A stretch of DNA of 64,000 nucleotides from Haloferula helveola (GTDB taxonomy: Bacteria > Verrucomicrobiota > Verrucomicrobiia > Verrucomicrobiales > Akkermansiaceae). Position numbers and translations under genes: made by a program. The notes beneath the pieces were generated by a model, which searched no databases, was not told where the DNA came from, and worked only from the letters and a program-made list of their open reading frames with translations. The first letter of the stretch is position 1; each line of letters opens with the position of its first letter. This document shows positions 45,789 through 55,135 of the stretch, piece after piece. The DNA lies in assembly GCF_037076345.1 (NCBI RefSeq), contig NZ_AP024702.1, forward strand, positions 2,108,001 through 2,172,000. Direction: 5' to 3'.

Positions 45789-48700
45789 GATCCGGTTGAA
45801 GTCTCGGTTTCAGGTGTGGGCGGAATCCGGAGTCGGCAATCCGCATCAACCCCCCGGAGCGAGTTCGGCGTTTCCCAGGTCTGCCCCTCCCACTCAGTAG
45901 GGCAGGGGCTTCCATAGGGCCGGATAAGAGGGACATCGCCCGCTTTCTCCTTGCTGGGAAAGTATTCAGACCACTTCGCCGGATGATAGCGTTTCCACTC
46001 TGCAAGCCGACGCTCAAAACAATCCCTGAGATCCTCCAGGGCCCGGTCGCGCACGGCATCGTCCGGCGTGATCACCGCAATTCTGTTCCTGAGAAGCTGG
46101 TAGACCTTGCGTGCCGCCGTCTCAAGGTCGGTGCCCGCAAATGGGGTGGGACTTCCCAGATCATCTTCCGGAAGTGTCTGCCGCACATAGGCAACCAGCA
46201 CGGCATGAAGCGCCCGGTCCAGGACAGGGATGGTGAAGGGGGTCACACTTGCGGGCTCCACCTGGGCGTAAAGCCGCGTGTGGTATGCTTGAAAGTGTTC
46301 GTAGTGGGATCGATCACGGGCCTTCATCGCGCCGTAGTTCATGAGGATGAGGCCGGGGAGTCGCCGCCCCACCCGGCCCGTGGCCTGGATGTATTGGGCG
46401 GTGGTTTTCGGTTGTCCGGCGACCCCCATCAGCCCCAGGCGATCGACGTCCACGCCCACCTCGATGATGTTGGAGGCTAGGCAGGCGTCGATCGGGTAGA
46501 AGCCCTTCCGGGGTTTAGTCTTGTAGGGTCGCTCTAGTGCTTCCAGCGCCCGGGGCACATCGCTGTTAGCCAGACGCCCCGTCAGTTCAAGGAGTTCGTA
46601 CAGGACACGGCGTGATTTCCTTGGATACCACCTGCGCTGAATGTCGTAAAGCCTCTGGGGAATGTCGGCCCCGAACAATGTCAGGTTTGCACCCAGCTCA
46701 CGCAAACTGTTGTAGAAAACCAGCAGCGTCCACCAGGGGTCCCGCTCTTCGTCCGTCTTGAAACCAAGGGCAGCCGCCAGCGCGGCAGCGTAGAGCCGGA
46801 CACTTGCGGTCAGCGCCGAAGAATAGTTGACCGGGAGGAAGCCAAGGTAGCGTCGCCCGGGTTTCCGCGCGCCCGAATTCTGACGATCGTAGCAGGCGAA
46901 AAATGAGTCGGCGGCATCGAGCCCGGGAGCGGGAAAGATCGCCGTCGTCTTGCGGGCATAGAGGTCACGAATCTGCCGGTCCGAAGCGCGGGTGGTCGCA
47001 GTTGCGGCAATCAGCTTTGGTTTGAAGCCTAGCTCATTGTCACGGCGGTCAGTCGCCAGTTCGTCAATCAAGGTTTCATAAAGCCCGACCATGCTACCCA
47101 GGGGGCCGGTGATCAGATGAAGCTCGTCCTGAATGATCAGTCCCGGAGGGGACGCTTTCCGTGAGCCGTCCCCGGCCAAACCGAAGAGGCTCCGGCATTC
47201 CTCCCGCCACGCGAGCGATGCGAACTTGTCGACCGTGGCAATCACATAGTCAGGAGGGTTTTCGTAAAGATTCTCGTCGGTGACCTCGACTGGCAGCTGT
47301 TTGCTGAAGCTGCAGTCCGTGTCCGGACAGTGGAGGATGACGTCGGAGCCCGTCTTCTGCCTGGCGCCGTCAATTTCATGCCCCCCTGACCTGCCACCGG
47401 CTTTGCGGGGTCCCATGGGAGCGCCGCACCAGGGGCACTTCAAAAGGACCATCTTGTAAGATTCTTCCCCGAATCTCTTAGTATCTTTGTAGGCAATCAA
47501 TGCATCCGCCCTCTTGTTCGGAGTGGTATCGCCACCGACCCAGATACCGATGCGGTAGGGTTTCGTACCAAGACGCCCGCTCAGGTCCCCACGGATTTGG
47601 TTCATCGCGCAAACCAGGGATGAGGCCCGCTGGAATTGCTGGGCGGTGAGCAACCGCAGGGTGTAGCGCATCAGCACCTCGGTCCCCGTATCGGTAGGAT
47701 CCTTGAGGCGGCGCATGAAGAGGGAAAAGGCCGCGCAGCCGAGGTAGGCCTCCGTTTTGCCGCCACCGGTCGGGAACCAGATGAGATCGACGATTTCACG
47801 AGACGGGTCCGAGGGATCGGCGAGGGCGGGAAGATTCATCAGCAGGAACGCCAGCTGGAAGGGGCGCCATGCCCTAGCGATCGCCTTCCCAGAGGCCAGG
47901 TCGGGCTCGGCGTAGGGTGGCTCGTAGGTGACCCTCTTTGTCTTCGCGTCGAAATTTCGTGACCGGGTCTTGATGCCTGATGCCAGTGCCTGGAGGAGCA
48001 TCGCCCGGTTCGTCAGGCGAAAGGCCAGTGGGATGTCGGAGTCGGGGTCTCTCTCAAGCAACTTCAGGCCTGTCTGCATGCGCTCGAGCGATGCGCTGCA
48101 GGCCTTCAAGTGGCGCTCTGCTGCAGGTCTGAAACGGGGTTCCAGGCCGGGGATTTCTGCGGTGCGGTCTTCAATCCATTTCGAGTAGAGTTCGAGGAGG
48201 AGCCTCAACTGAGCGAGGGCCTCCCCGGTCCTGCTCTCGTCCGCCAGAAGATGGAGTGGAATGCTCAGCTCTTTTTCCGGTGCACCGGGCGCGTCACGAT
48301 AATAGAGCCGGGGGGTGATCTGCGGCGTCTCGCACCAGGGAACGACCTCGGCCCGGACGGCACGGGCATGTTTTGCGTATTCGTCCGCATCCCAGGCCCC
48401 GGCACAGCCATGCCCGGTCGCGAAGACATGTTCATTGCGGTAGAGCAGCTCCAGGGACTGTTGCTCGGAACCACCACCTGCATTCCCGCTCTCCGGATAA
48501 GGAAGGATGGCAGAGTCGTCCGACCCTGGGGCCGATGCGACGAAATGGGCCTGGAACAGGCACAACAAATCAAGGGCATCCCTTGATTTGCACTGGCTGC
48601 GATTCACCAGGGTGATGGTGAGCAGGCGGGCCGTGCCGGGGTGATCGTTTCCCGGAATCCTGCTCCGGCCTCGAACGAGAACCTCCAGGCGCAAGTCGAT

Positions 48701-49474
48701 CGGGGGAAGCCCTTCCCCGGTCGGGACTTCAACGGGCCGGCTTGGAAGAAAGCCGTCAGCCGCTTTGATTTCCAGGAAGGGAATCCTGATTTCGTGGTCC
48801 ACCTTGCGCCGGACCCACCAGACAATCTCCCGGCGGTCCTTGCCGTCTGCAATGCGGACATTTTTGAAACGCTGGTAACGCCCTCCCGTGACCCTGATGA
48901 CAAGATCGCCCGCACCCGCGCTGTCCACCACGAAGGAAATGCCGATACCCCGCTGCCGCCGGAGGTTCGTGACCCGGAGATCCGCGGCATCGGATGCAAT
49001 ATCCTCGTCGTCACCGCCACTATCCGGCCCCTTGATCTTTGCCGCCCGTTTCTCAATCTTCCGGATCCGTGCATCTTCCGCCTTGGTGCGTTCCTCGCGG
49101 GCCTTTTCCTCGGCTTCCTCCCCGCCATCTTCTTCAGGCCCAGCCGAAGCTTCGGCGCTTGCGTTCCGTTCCTCATCATCTTCCTGGACCACCTCATCTT
49201 CCTCGGGGAACAGGACGCCCATGCCGTAACGGTTCAGCGGACGATCCTCGCGCAGGATTTCTTCACCGGTTGCCTTGTCGACGGGGCGGTTGCTGCGGTG
49301 CTCCTTCTGATCAGCAAAGGTCACGGGCTTTGACAGATCGAACTCTGTCGGCTCGTCGAGCAGGTTTTGTTCGGCTTCCAAGGAACTTCCCGGCCCGAAG
49401 ACCTCGCCAACGATGGCGGATACCAGCAGGTCACGGTTTTCTAGGTGTGTTGCGAGATCGTCTTGGTCGGACAT
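45785..49474 (-). CDS. drmA: DISARM helicase DrmA
   Basis: A 1229-residue SF2-type helicase, the core DISARM motor. A long N-terminal region contains an acidic, coiled-coil-like stretch (about 90-150, EEDEVVQEDDEERN) and beta domains. Walker A is IWFPTGGGKTEAYLG (about 565-580), the DEAD-like box IIQDELHLITGPLG (near 783), and motif VI QATGRVGRR (near 1033). A CPWCGAP/CPDTDCSF zinc finger sits inside the helicase domain. It starts 10 bp after the NERD-UvrD gene and ends in an ATGA overlap with drmB. Confidence 0.92.
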   Translation of the reverse strand: MSDQDDLATHLENRDLLVSAIVGEVFGPGSSLEAEQNLLDEPTEFDLSKPVTFADQKEHRSNRPVDKATGEEILREDRPLNRYGMGVLFPEEDEVVQEDDEERNASAEASAGPEEDGGEEAEEKAREERTKAEDARIRKIEKRAAKIKGPDSGGDDEDIASDAADLRVTNLRRQRGIGISFVVDSAGAGDLVIRVTGGRYQRFKNVRIADGKDRREIVWWVRRKVDHEIRIPFLEIKAADGFLPSRPVEVPTGEGLPPIDLRLEVLVRGRSRIPGNDHPGTARLLTITLVNRSQCKSRDALDLLCLFQAHFVASAPGSDDSAILPYPESGNAGGGSEQQSLELLYRNEHVFATGHGCAGAWDADEYAKHARAVRAEVVPWCETPQITPRLYYRDAPGAPEKELSIPLHLLADESRTGEALAQLRLLLELYSKWIEDRTAEIPGLEPRFRPAAERHLKACSASLERMQTGLKLLERDPDSDIPLAFRLTNRAMLLQALASGIKTRSRNFDAKTKRVTYEPPYAEPDLASGKAIARAWRPFQLAFLLMNLPALADPSDPSREIVDLIWFPTGGGKTEAYLGCAAFSLFMRRLKDPTDTGTEVLMRYTLRLLTAQQFQRASSLVCAMNQIRGDLSGRLGTKPYRIGIWVGGDTTPNKRADALIAYKDTKRFGEESYKMVLLKCPWCGAPMGPRKAGGRSGGHEIDGARQKTGSDVILHCPDTDCSFSKQLPVEVTDENLYENPPDYVIATVDKFASLAWREECRSLFGLAGDGSRKASPPGLIIQDELHLITGPLGSMVGLYETLIDELATDRRDNELGFKPKLIAATATTRASDRQIRDLYARKTTAIFPAPGLDAADSFFACYDRQNSGARKPGRRYLGFLPVNYSSALTASVRLYAAALAAALGFKTDEERDPWWTLLVFYNSLRELGANLTLFGADIPQRLYDIQRRWYPRKSRRVLYELLELTGRLANSDVPRALEALERPYKTKPRKGFYPIDACLASNIIEVGVDVDRLGLMGVAGQPKTTAQYIQATGRVGRRLPGLILMNYGAMKARDRSHYEHFQAYHTRLYAQVEPASVTPFTIPVLDRALHAVLVAYVRQTLPEDDLGSPTPFAGTDLETAARKVYQLLRNRIAVITPDDAVRDRALEDLRDCFERRLAEWKRYHPAKWSEYFPSKEKAGDVPLIRPYGSPCPTEWEGQTWETPNSLRGVDADCRLRIPPTPETETSTGS

Positions 49475-49484
49475 GGTAATGGGA

Positions 49485-51200
49485 TCAGATGGTGTCGCGG
49501 ACGAATTGTTTCAGATCTTCATGAAGGAAGACGCCAAGGCGGTGGAGTGCCCGCGAAAGTCCAATGTAGAAGAGCGACTGCTGGGTGGAGTCATCCATTT
49601 TCTCGAAGTCGGTGACGAGAACAACCGGGGCCTCCAGTCCCTTGAATCCGTGAATGGTGGAATAGCCGATCCTGCCATCTCCTGCCGGGAAGGCGCCGAT
49701 CCTACCCCGCCAGGCAGGATCGGATTCGAGCTTCCTTCCGAGCGATCCCTTTCCTTTGGGGCTCAGTAGCACGATGTCCGAGGGTTTGAAGCCGTCCGCC
49801 AGACACCGTTCAACGAAGTCAGCTGCCTGTGCGATCTGATCTTGATCACTGCTCCAGAACTCAAGTTCCGGATCCATCCGGTCGTCCGGGCGAAGGACTC
49901 TCGCATATGGCGGGTCGAGCTTACCGAGGGTCACGATGTACTCCGAAATTGCCCGGGTGTTTCGGCAGTTGGTGTTCAGAAGAAACCGCGAGGCGGAGGG
50001 ACTCCGCTCTTCGATGAACCGCTCCATGCCCATCGAACCCTTGCAGAAGATGTCCTGACCGACAAAGTCGCCGAACATGCACCATCGGCCGGCGGCAAGG
50101 CCGCCTTCCAGCATGAGGTCCAGAACGTCGAGGAGGTGGGGTTTGAGAAGATCCTGTGCTTCGTCAAGGACGATGAAATCGAAGGGCTTGAACCCGGGAT
50201 CATCGAGCAGTGCATCAATCGCACGGGAGGCCAGCAGACCGTTGAAGAAATCCGGATCATCCCGGTCTCCGGGGCTGAGCCGGTCCTTTGCAATTTCATA
50301 AAGCCACCCATCGAGATGGCCTGATTGGACCCCTGGTAGAATCTGACCGGTCCGCTTGAAGAGGTCGTTTCCAAGAAGCTTGTTGAAACAGAATAGCGCC
50401 GGATTCCGGGCCTCGCCGGATACCGCCTTCCGGCGCAGGGCCTCCATCGCGAGAACCGTCTTCCCCGATCCAGCGGGTCCGGAGAAAATCACGCGCGGAT
50501 TGAGGGCGGCCTGGTCCAGCGCCGTGAATTGCTCTTCGGTGAGCGAAAGGAGGTCCTCATCCAGTTCCTTGCGCCTGCCTTTGGGGGACAGCGCAACCTC
50601 GAACCTGGGGCGCAGTGCACCCGCGACGGCGTCGCATCTCTCCCTGGAAGCATGCCTGGCCGGATCGCGGGCACAGCTCACATTCCGGGATTCGAGGATT
50701 GCCCGGCCTTTCGACAGGATGCCCGCGATGATCCGGGAAAGCGGGGCACTGGTGATCCGGGACCGGTCGATGACCTGCCAGTCGTGCCACTCCGGGCTTT
50801 TCTGACGAAAGTCGCAGCGTGGGAAGCTGGCCGCCGACCACATCACGAGTGAACCGAACGAGGAATCGATGCCGAGCAGATACTCCCGGATGGAATGCAT
50901 TGCCTCCGATGCCTGCTTGAACGGTCCCCTCAGGTCCACTGGATCGTGCCCAAGGTGCCAGCCGTCGTCATCGACCACGGCGGTCTTGTGAGACTTCACC
51001 TCAACCACCAGAATTCCCAGCTCAGGAACGATCACGACGAAATCCGCCTCGCCGGCGACATTGTTGACGTGCCTTGCCAGATCGAGGCTGTGGAGAACGA
51101 TCCAGTCTGCAGCGTCAGGGTCGTCGCGCAGTCGGCGGAACAAAAGCTTTTCCCCGGGGGGAGCCTTCTCGGGACAAGTGGAGGGAATGAGACGTGCCAT
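49485..51200 (-). CDS. NERD-domain nuclease fused to UvrD-like helicase
   Basis: A 571-residue fusion. Residues 15-150 are a NERD domain, a PD-(D/E)XK-related nuclease fold, with GEADFVVIVPELGILVVEVK giving the D...E-x-K arrangement. From about 225 it is a UvrD/PcrA-type SF1 helicase: Walker A SGPAGSGKTVL (near 240), Walker B FIVLDEAQDL (near 345), and C-terminal motifs STIHGFKGLEAPVVLV and YIGLSRALHRL. Standard DISARM gene sets do not, to my knowledge, include this protein. Its 10-bp spacing to both neighbours places it in the operon. Confidence 0.85.
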   Translation of the reverse strand: MARLIPSTCPEKAPPGEKLLFRRLRDDPDAADWIVLHSLDLARHVNNVAGEADFVVIVPELGILVVEVKSHKTAVVDDDGWHLGHDPVDLRGPFKQASEAMHSIREYLLGIDSSFGSLVMWSAASFPRCDFRQKSPEWHDWQVIDRSRITSAPLSRIIAGILSKGRAILESRNVSCARDPARHASRERCDAVAGALRPRFEVALSPKGRRKELDEDLLSLTEEQFTALDQAALNPRVIFSGPAGSGKTVLAMEALRRKAVSGEARNPALFCFNKLLGNDLFKRTGQILPGVQSGHLDGWLYEIAKDRLSPGDRDDPDFFNGLLASRAIDALLDDPGFKPFDFIVLDEAQDLLKPHLLDVLDLMLEGGLAAGRWCMFGDFVGQDIFCKGSMGMERFIEERSPSASRFLLNTNCRNTRAISEYIVTLGKLDPPYARVLRPDDRMDPELEFWSSDQDQIAQAADFVERCLADGFKPSDIVLLSPKGKGSLGRKLESDPAWRGRIGAFPAGDGRIGYSTIHGFKGLEAPVVLVTDFEKMDDSTQQSLFYIGLSRALHRLGVFLHEDLKQFVRDTI

Positions 51201-51210
51201 GGCTCAAGTG

Positions 51211-52833
51211 CTAGTGAAGGGAGAAAGGTTGGTTCAAGCGATTTGGCAGGACCTCGCATTCCTCGGGAAGTACTGCCACCACTTCGTAGGCAACCTTGCG
51301 ATTGGCCGCGCCTTCGGCACCACCGAATTCCTGGGTTCCGTTTTTGACCAGATCATTGAGGGACTGACCCTCGATCAGTTTGAGAAGTTGGTTAGCGAGC
51401 TCGAATCCGGCCTTTCGATGAGCCGCCCGTATCGCTCGGGTCGCCTCGAAGATCCGCTGCCGCTCGGCTGTCAGGCCAAGGATCCCGAGTAAGCCGTCAA
51501 AATCCGCCCAGGTTCCCGGGCCGATGTTCCATGACATACACCAGTTCCTGACCGTCGCGTCGGTGCGGATCTTCGAGCCCATTTTCTGCAGCTCTTTCCG
51601 AACCTCCCTGGTGGACGAGTAGACCAGAACGTGAGTGCGTAACTTGGTTTTCCAAAGATCCTGGGTGGCTCTGAAACTCTGTGCATCATCTCCGAGGAGA
51701 TGGTCAGCAAGTTCGGCGACCATGCTCCCGCCGCCAGCAGCCTGAAACAAGAGCACGTCACCCGGGCCGATGTCGCGGACTTCCGCATGGTCAACCCCGG
51801 TGCAAACCCAGTTGTTCTGTCCCAACTTCCTCTCGCGGTTCAGCCGGTAGAGCGAGCTTCCCGGGTCGAGGAACACCGCGTGATCCGCACTCAGGAGCAC
51901 CTGCTTCGCTGCGATTGGTTCACATTCCCATTCCTCCCCGCCTTGTGCGTCCTCGAAAGCACCCGAAGGAACCACGACAGTGGGTAGCGAGTCCAACCAC
52001 TCCTGGTCCACGGTCGCCTCCGCCGGGTCCACGGTGTGCGCAGCAACCCGTTCGCTCCTGACGATGGACGGGCTTGCAAACGACCGGAATGAACCGGATC
52101 CGGATTGGTTTCCGGACCGATGCGGAGAGCCCTCGAAGCGGTAGGGGCTTGGTATCGACGTTGGGAAGCTGGAGGGGGTGTAGAGCCGCAGCGACCGGGC
52201 CCTGGGAGCGGCGTAGATGAACTCCGATCCATCGGAGTAACGGCGGCGTGTAGGGCCGAATACCACAAGTTCGTCATAGACCTCCCGCGTCTTAAGTTCA
52301 GCAGGCCTCAAACTTCTGATGATAAAATCCCCGCCCAGGCGCCCTGAAAGGTGGTTTCGGATGGGGGCGGAAAGCCGCGCATCGGGGGAAAGAATAGCGA
52401 TGTTACTGGTTGCTTCCCCCGTGGCAAGCAGGTCCGTGACCGCCGCCTTGCAGAGAGGATTACCTTCTTCCTGTTGCAGCGCGCCGAAGGTTTGCAAGAG
52501 TCTTGAGTAGAGGCCCTGGCCGGTGTCATCCAGGCCTCCCTTCAAGTGCTCCAACGATTGGCCGCCAAGCATCGACCAACTCTTCATTTTGCTCACGATC
52601 AGCGACGCAGGCAGTGGAGTCGCCACAAGGAAAAACCGGAAGCTCCGGCAGAAGCGGAGAAACGGATGCCAGGCATCATCCATTTCCTGGAGTTTGATCC
52701 GGTTCTCAAACGCTCGCAGCGAGGTGTGGAAATCGTCCAGGCAAGACCAGCCGACTTCCGTCACAGACCACCCGGAGACGGCCGCGCTTTCCATTGCCTC
52801 ATACGAAGCATCGAGTTCCATCCGGGTTTTCAT
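51211..52833 (-). CDS. DISARM-associated protein, DrmE-like C-terminal part (uncertain)
   Basis: A 540-residue protein with no confident family. It has a helicase-like segment (NIAILSPDARLSAPIRNHL), then YDELVVFGPTRRRY with APRARSLRLYTPSSFP, and a C-terminal region with VLVYSSTREVRKELQKMG and RNWCMSWNIGPGTWADFDG. That order recalls the large class 2 DISARM protein DrmE. It starts by ATGA overlap with the 321-residue gene; together they total about 860 residues, near DrmE's size, so the two may be a naturally split DrmE. This is inference. Confidence 0.55.
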   Translation of the reverse strand: MKTRMELDASYEAMESAAVSGWSVTEVGWSCLDDFHTSLRAFENRIKLQEMDDAWHPFLRFCRSFRFFLVATPLPASLIVSKMKSWSMLGGQSLEHLKGGLDDTGQGLYSRLLQTFGALQQEEGNPLCKAAVTDLLATGEATSNIAILSPDARLSAPIRNHLSGRLGGDFIIRSLRPAELKTREVYDELVVFGPTRRRYSDGSEFIYAAPRARSLRLYTPSSFPTSIPSPYRFEGSPHRSGNQSGSGSFRSFASPSIVRSERVAAHTVDPAEATVDQEWLDSLPTVVVPSGAFEDAQGGEEWECEPIAAKQVLLSADHAVFLDPGSSLYRLNRERKLGQNNWVCTGVDHAEVRDIGPGDVLLFQAAGGGSMVAELADHLLGDDAQSFRATQDLWKTKLRTHVLVYSSTREVRKELQKMGSKIRTDATVRNWCMSWNIGPGTWADFDGLLGILGLTAERQRIFEATRAIRAAHRKAGFELANQLLKLIEGQSLNDLVKNGTQEFGGAEGAANRKVAYEVVAVLPEECEVLPNRLNQPFSLH

Positions 52834-53795
52834 TCCTTGCAGCTGATCAGTTGGATGTCGAAAGAGGAGGGCTTCAACGCCAGCAAGTCGCCTGGCAGTG
52901 GGATCTCTTCGATTCGCTGGTAATACAGTTCGTTCACGAAATCCACGGCTTCGGTATAGGCGTTCTCCGAAGCGCTGATGAAAACCACCCGGACTGGTGA
53001 ATCGATCTCATCCCAGCACCTGAGGAAATTGAGGCTGCCGCAAAGCACGGTGTGACGCCAACCAGGAGCCGGCTCCGGAGTCACCCGCGATGAAAACGTC
53101 TCCCGCATGGCCTCGGGACCCCACCCATCCGGACGGATCAGGTCTGCGAGAACCAACGATTCATCCGCACCGGAAACGCCGAACCGCTGCAGATCGATGG
53201 AGTCCTTGAGTTCGTCGATGACGCGTGTCTTCACATCGATCATCAGGCAGTCCTGGCTGCCTTGCCCAACCAGTGCGGCAGATCCGTTCTTGCCAAGGAG
53301 CTTGTCCAGCGCCCCGATGTTTGAGACGAGCCGGCTTCCCTGATGCCAGGTATCGAGATCGGGCATCGTCTCAAGCTCGCAAACGGCCGGCAGCCAGCGC
53401 GGCTTTACGAACCGCGTGTAGTGCCTGCCTTGACGCCTGCCCTGCATGTTGTCGAGGTAAGTCACGGCAAGGCAGGGACCTTCCGGGCCCTCATCAACAC
53501 CGTGCACGGAACCCACCCACCGTTTGAGCATCATTTTTCCGTCCCGCAGCTCGACAGGGAAGGAAACGGGTTGTCCCTTTCGATCGAGCCATTCGTGTGG
53601 ATCCGATGATGGCAGGTGCTCGTAGCGGTATTTCCCCGCGAGAATCCCCGAAACCGTGAGGACGCCCGCGAAGTCCAGGAAAGGAACCGAGACAAACACC
53701 GCAAAAGGGTCCGTCCGGCTGCCTGAGAGCCGGTGAATCTCCACCCCGAGACGGTGAAGAAAGTGGATCCAGTCCGGAGGGGGATCGGTGCTCAC
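52830..53795 (-). CDS. First gene of DISARM-like operon, function unknown
   Basis: A 321-residue protein, GTG start at 53795. No family is recognised. It is acidic and has no membrane segment or signal. Features include LVGQGSQDCLMIDVKTRVID (residues about 175-195), which could be a nucleotide-binding or nuclease-like strand, and a C-terminal part predicted alpha/beta (RVVFISASENAYTEAVDFVN). Its stop overlaps the next ATG, so both are made together. It could be the N-terminal part of a split DrmE-like protein. The operon's promoter should lie just upstream of 53795. Confidence 0.6.
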   Translation of the reverse strand: MSTDPPPDWIHFLHRLGVEIHRLSGSRTDPFAVFVSVPFLDFAGVLTVSGILAGKYRYEHLPSSDPHEWLDRKGQPVSFPVELRDGKMMLKRWVGSVHGVDEGPEGPCLAVTYLDNMQGRRQGRHYTRFVKPRWLPAVCELETMPDLDTWHQGSRLVSNIGALDKLLGKNGSAALVGQGSQDCLMIDVKTRVIDELKDSIDLQRFGVSGADESLVLADLIRPDGWGPEAMRETFSSRVTPEPAPGWRHTVLCGSLNFLRCWDEIDSPVRVVFISASENAYTEAVDFVNELYYQRIEEIPLPGDLLALKPSSFDIQLISCKE

Positions 53796-54550
53796 TGGGA
53801 AGATGCTATCGAGCGGGTTCAGACATTGGGCGGCACTCTGTCAAACAACACACGGGCACAGGGAACAATGTCTATCACGTTTACGAGTGGGCCCACCGGG
53901 ATTCTAGCAGACTCGTCCCAATCGCTGACGTACCAGCGTAGTGACCAACGTGTAGGCGTCTTTCTCCCGCTACAATCATTGGAGGCTTTTCCTCGCACGG
54001 GTTTGGAGAATACTAAGCTTGGGTAAAAACGCCGGCATCCTCCTCGGGGAACGTTCTGGAAGCCGTCCTGCTCGACAAGAGATACGACGTCAACCGTATC
54101 CGCAATCGCCTGGACTTGGGGGGCATCGAGGCCGTGATCCCGCTGATCAGCTCAGGAGCAACCGTGATCCGCTCTGACCTCGACCGCTTCCGTCGCCGGA
54201 ACTGCGTCGAATGGTCTTTCAGCAAGCTCTAACACTTCCAGCGTATCGCTACCCGCTACGACAAACTCTCTCAGTCCTTCTTCTCGGCCGTCTGTCTGGT
54301 AGGCGCTCTCACCATCGCACGGGGTTGGTGATCAGAACCTAGTCTATTCAGTTCTACCGGAACACCACAACTTGAAGACTTCAGTCAGGGCGCTGAATCC
54401 ATGGTCTGCGTAGTCAGCCGGGCCGCTACAACAGGAGAACGAAATCACGTGTGCTGTCCGATTCCGTTCGACTCAGCCGCCTTTGTTAGATTCCCTCATG
54501 CAGCGACGCCTCCCACGGGCGCCAAGGATCCTTCCCAGCCCTCGAATCCA
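53796..54550. other. Divergent intergenic region with transposase remnant
   Basis: The 755 bp between the minus-strand DISARM-like operon and the plus-strand nuclease gene contain one recognisable item, a degraded IS5-family transposase (54041-54331). 53796-54040 and 54332-54550 show no gene and presumably hold the two outward promoters. Confidence 0.7.
54041..54331 (+). pseudogene. IS5-family transposase C-terminal remnant
   Basis: Frame starting near 54041 translates to NVLEAVLLDKRYDVNRIRNR, then GIEAVIPLISSG, RSDLDRFRRRNCVEWSFSKL, an in-frame TAA (54230-54232), then HFQRIATRYDKLSQSFFSAV and a final stop at 54329. IS5 transposases have GIEPVIP, R-N-x-I/V-E-x-x-F-x-x-L-K and RIATRYDKL in the same order, including the catalytic Glu (here E in NCVEW). 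The internal stop replaces the usual Lys/Arg. No N-terminal half or terminal repeats are found, so the element is dead. Confidence 0.88.
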
Positions 54551-54946
54551 ATGCCAAATCGACTCACCCAGACCCCACCGGGAACCCATCAGGCCCTGAA
54601 GAATACCGCCTTTGAAATCCTCGCGGTGAGCTGGCTGATGCACGATGGCTGGCAGGTCTTCCTCCCCATTCTTGACCATGGCCACAAGACCGACATCCTC
54701 ATTTCGGATGGCCCCAAGTATTTCCGCATCCAGATCAAAACCGTCGAGGCTAGGAGTGACGACCATGTTGTAAGGAACCAATGGAGCGAGAGCCACGTCG
54801 ATTATGTCGTGTTCTTCGTCCGCAATTCGAACTGGGGCGTGATCGCGCCCGCCTTTGAAGAAGCGGAACGCCCGCTCAACCACCAATCTCACCGACGGTT
54901 CAACCAGACCAAGAACGAATTCCTCAAAGAGTTCCACAAGGTCTGA
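54551..54946 (+). CDS. PD-(D/E)XK-like nuclease
   Basis: A 131-residue protein. An early helix (HQALKNTAFEILAVSWLM) is followed by HGHKTDILI and YFRIQIKTVEARS, which give the D...Q-x-K core of the PD-(D/E)XK nuclease superfamily, with Q in place of E. Residues 80-110 (VDYVVFFVRNSNWGVIAP) complete the fold. The ATG at 54551 is chosen because the fold begins there; the frame extends to 54401 with no support. It could be a stand-alone restriction-like nuclease. It is divergent from the DISARM-like operon and upstream of the TIR pair. Confidence 0.7.
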   Translation: MPNRLTQTPPGTHQALKNTAFEILAVSWLMHDGWQVFLPILDHGHKTDILISDGPKYFRIQIKTVEARSDDHVVRNQWSESHVDYVVFFVRNSNWGVIAPAFEEAERPLNHQSHRRFNQTKNEFLKEFHKV

Positions 54947-54947
54947 A

Positions 54948-54966
54948 AGCCCGGCAGCTCCGGGCT
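54948..54966 (+). terminator. Hairpin after the nuclease gene
   Basis: AGCCCGG-CAGCT-CCGGGCT forms a perfect 7-bp stem directly after the stop. No T-tract follows, so the TIR genes may still be read through. Confidence 0.45.
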
Positions 54967-55135
54967 CAGCCCAAACTCTTCCCCTATCCGGAGACGATAA
55001 CAGACATCCCAACCGATGGCCCGGGCAACACCACCAAAACACGCCCTCCCTTGCCAAAACCGGCGATCTCGGGGTAGAGCACTTCCAACTGCAGGGGTTA
55101 CTGGCGCCTCCCGATCCTCGACTCGCGATTGAAGC

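Noticed and set aside
54041-54331. Active insertion sequence
   Set aside because: Only the C-terminal part is present, it has an internal TAA, and no terminal inverted repeats are visible.
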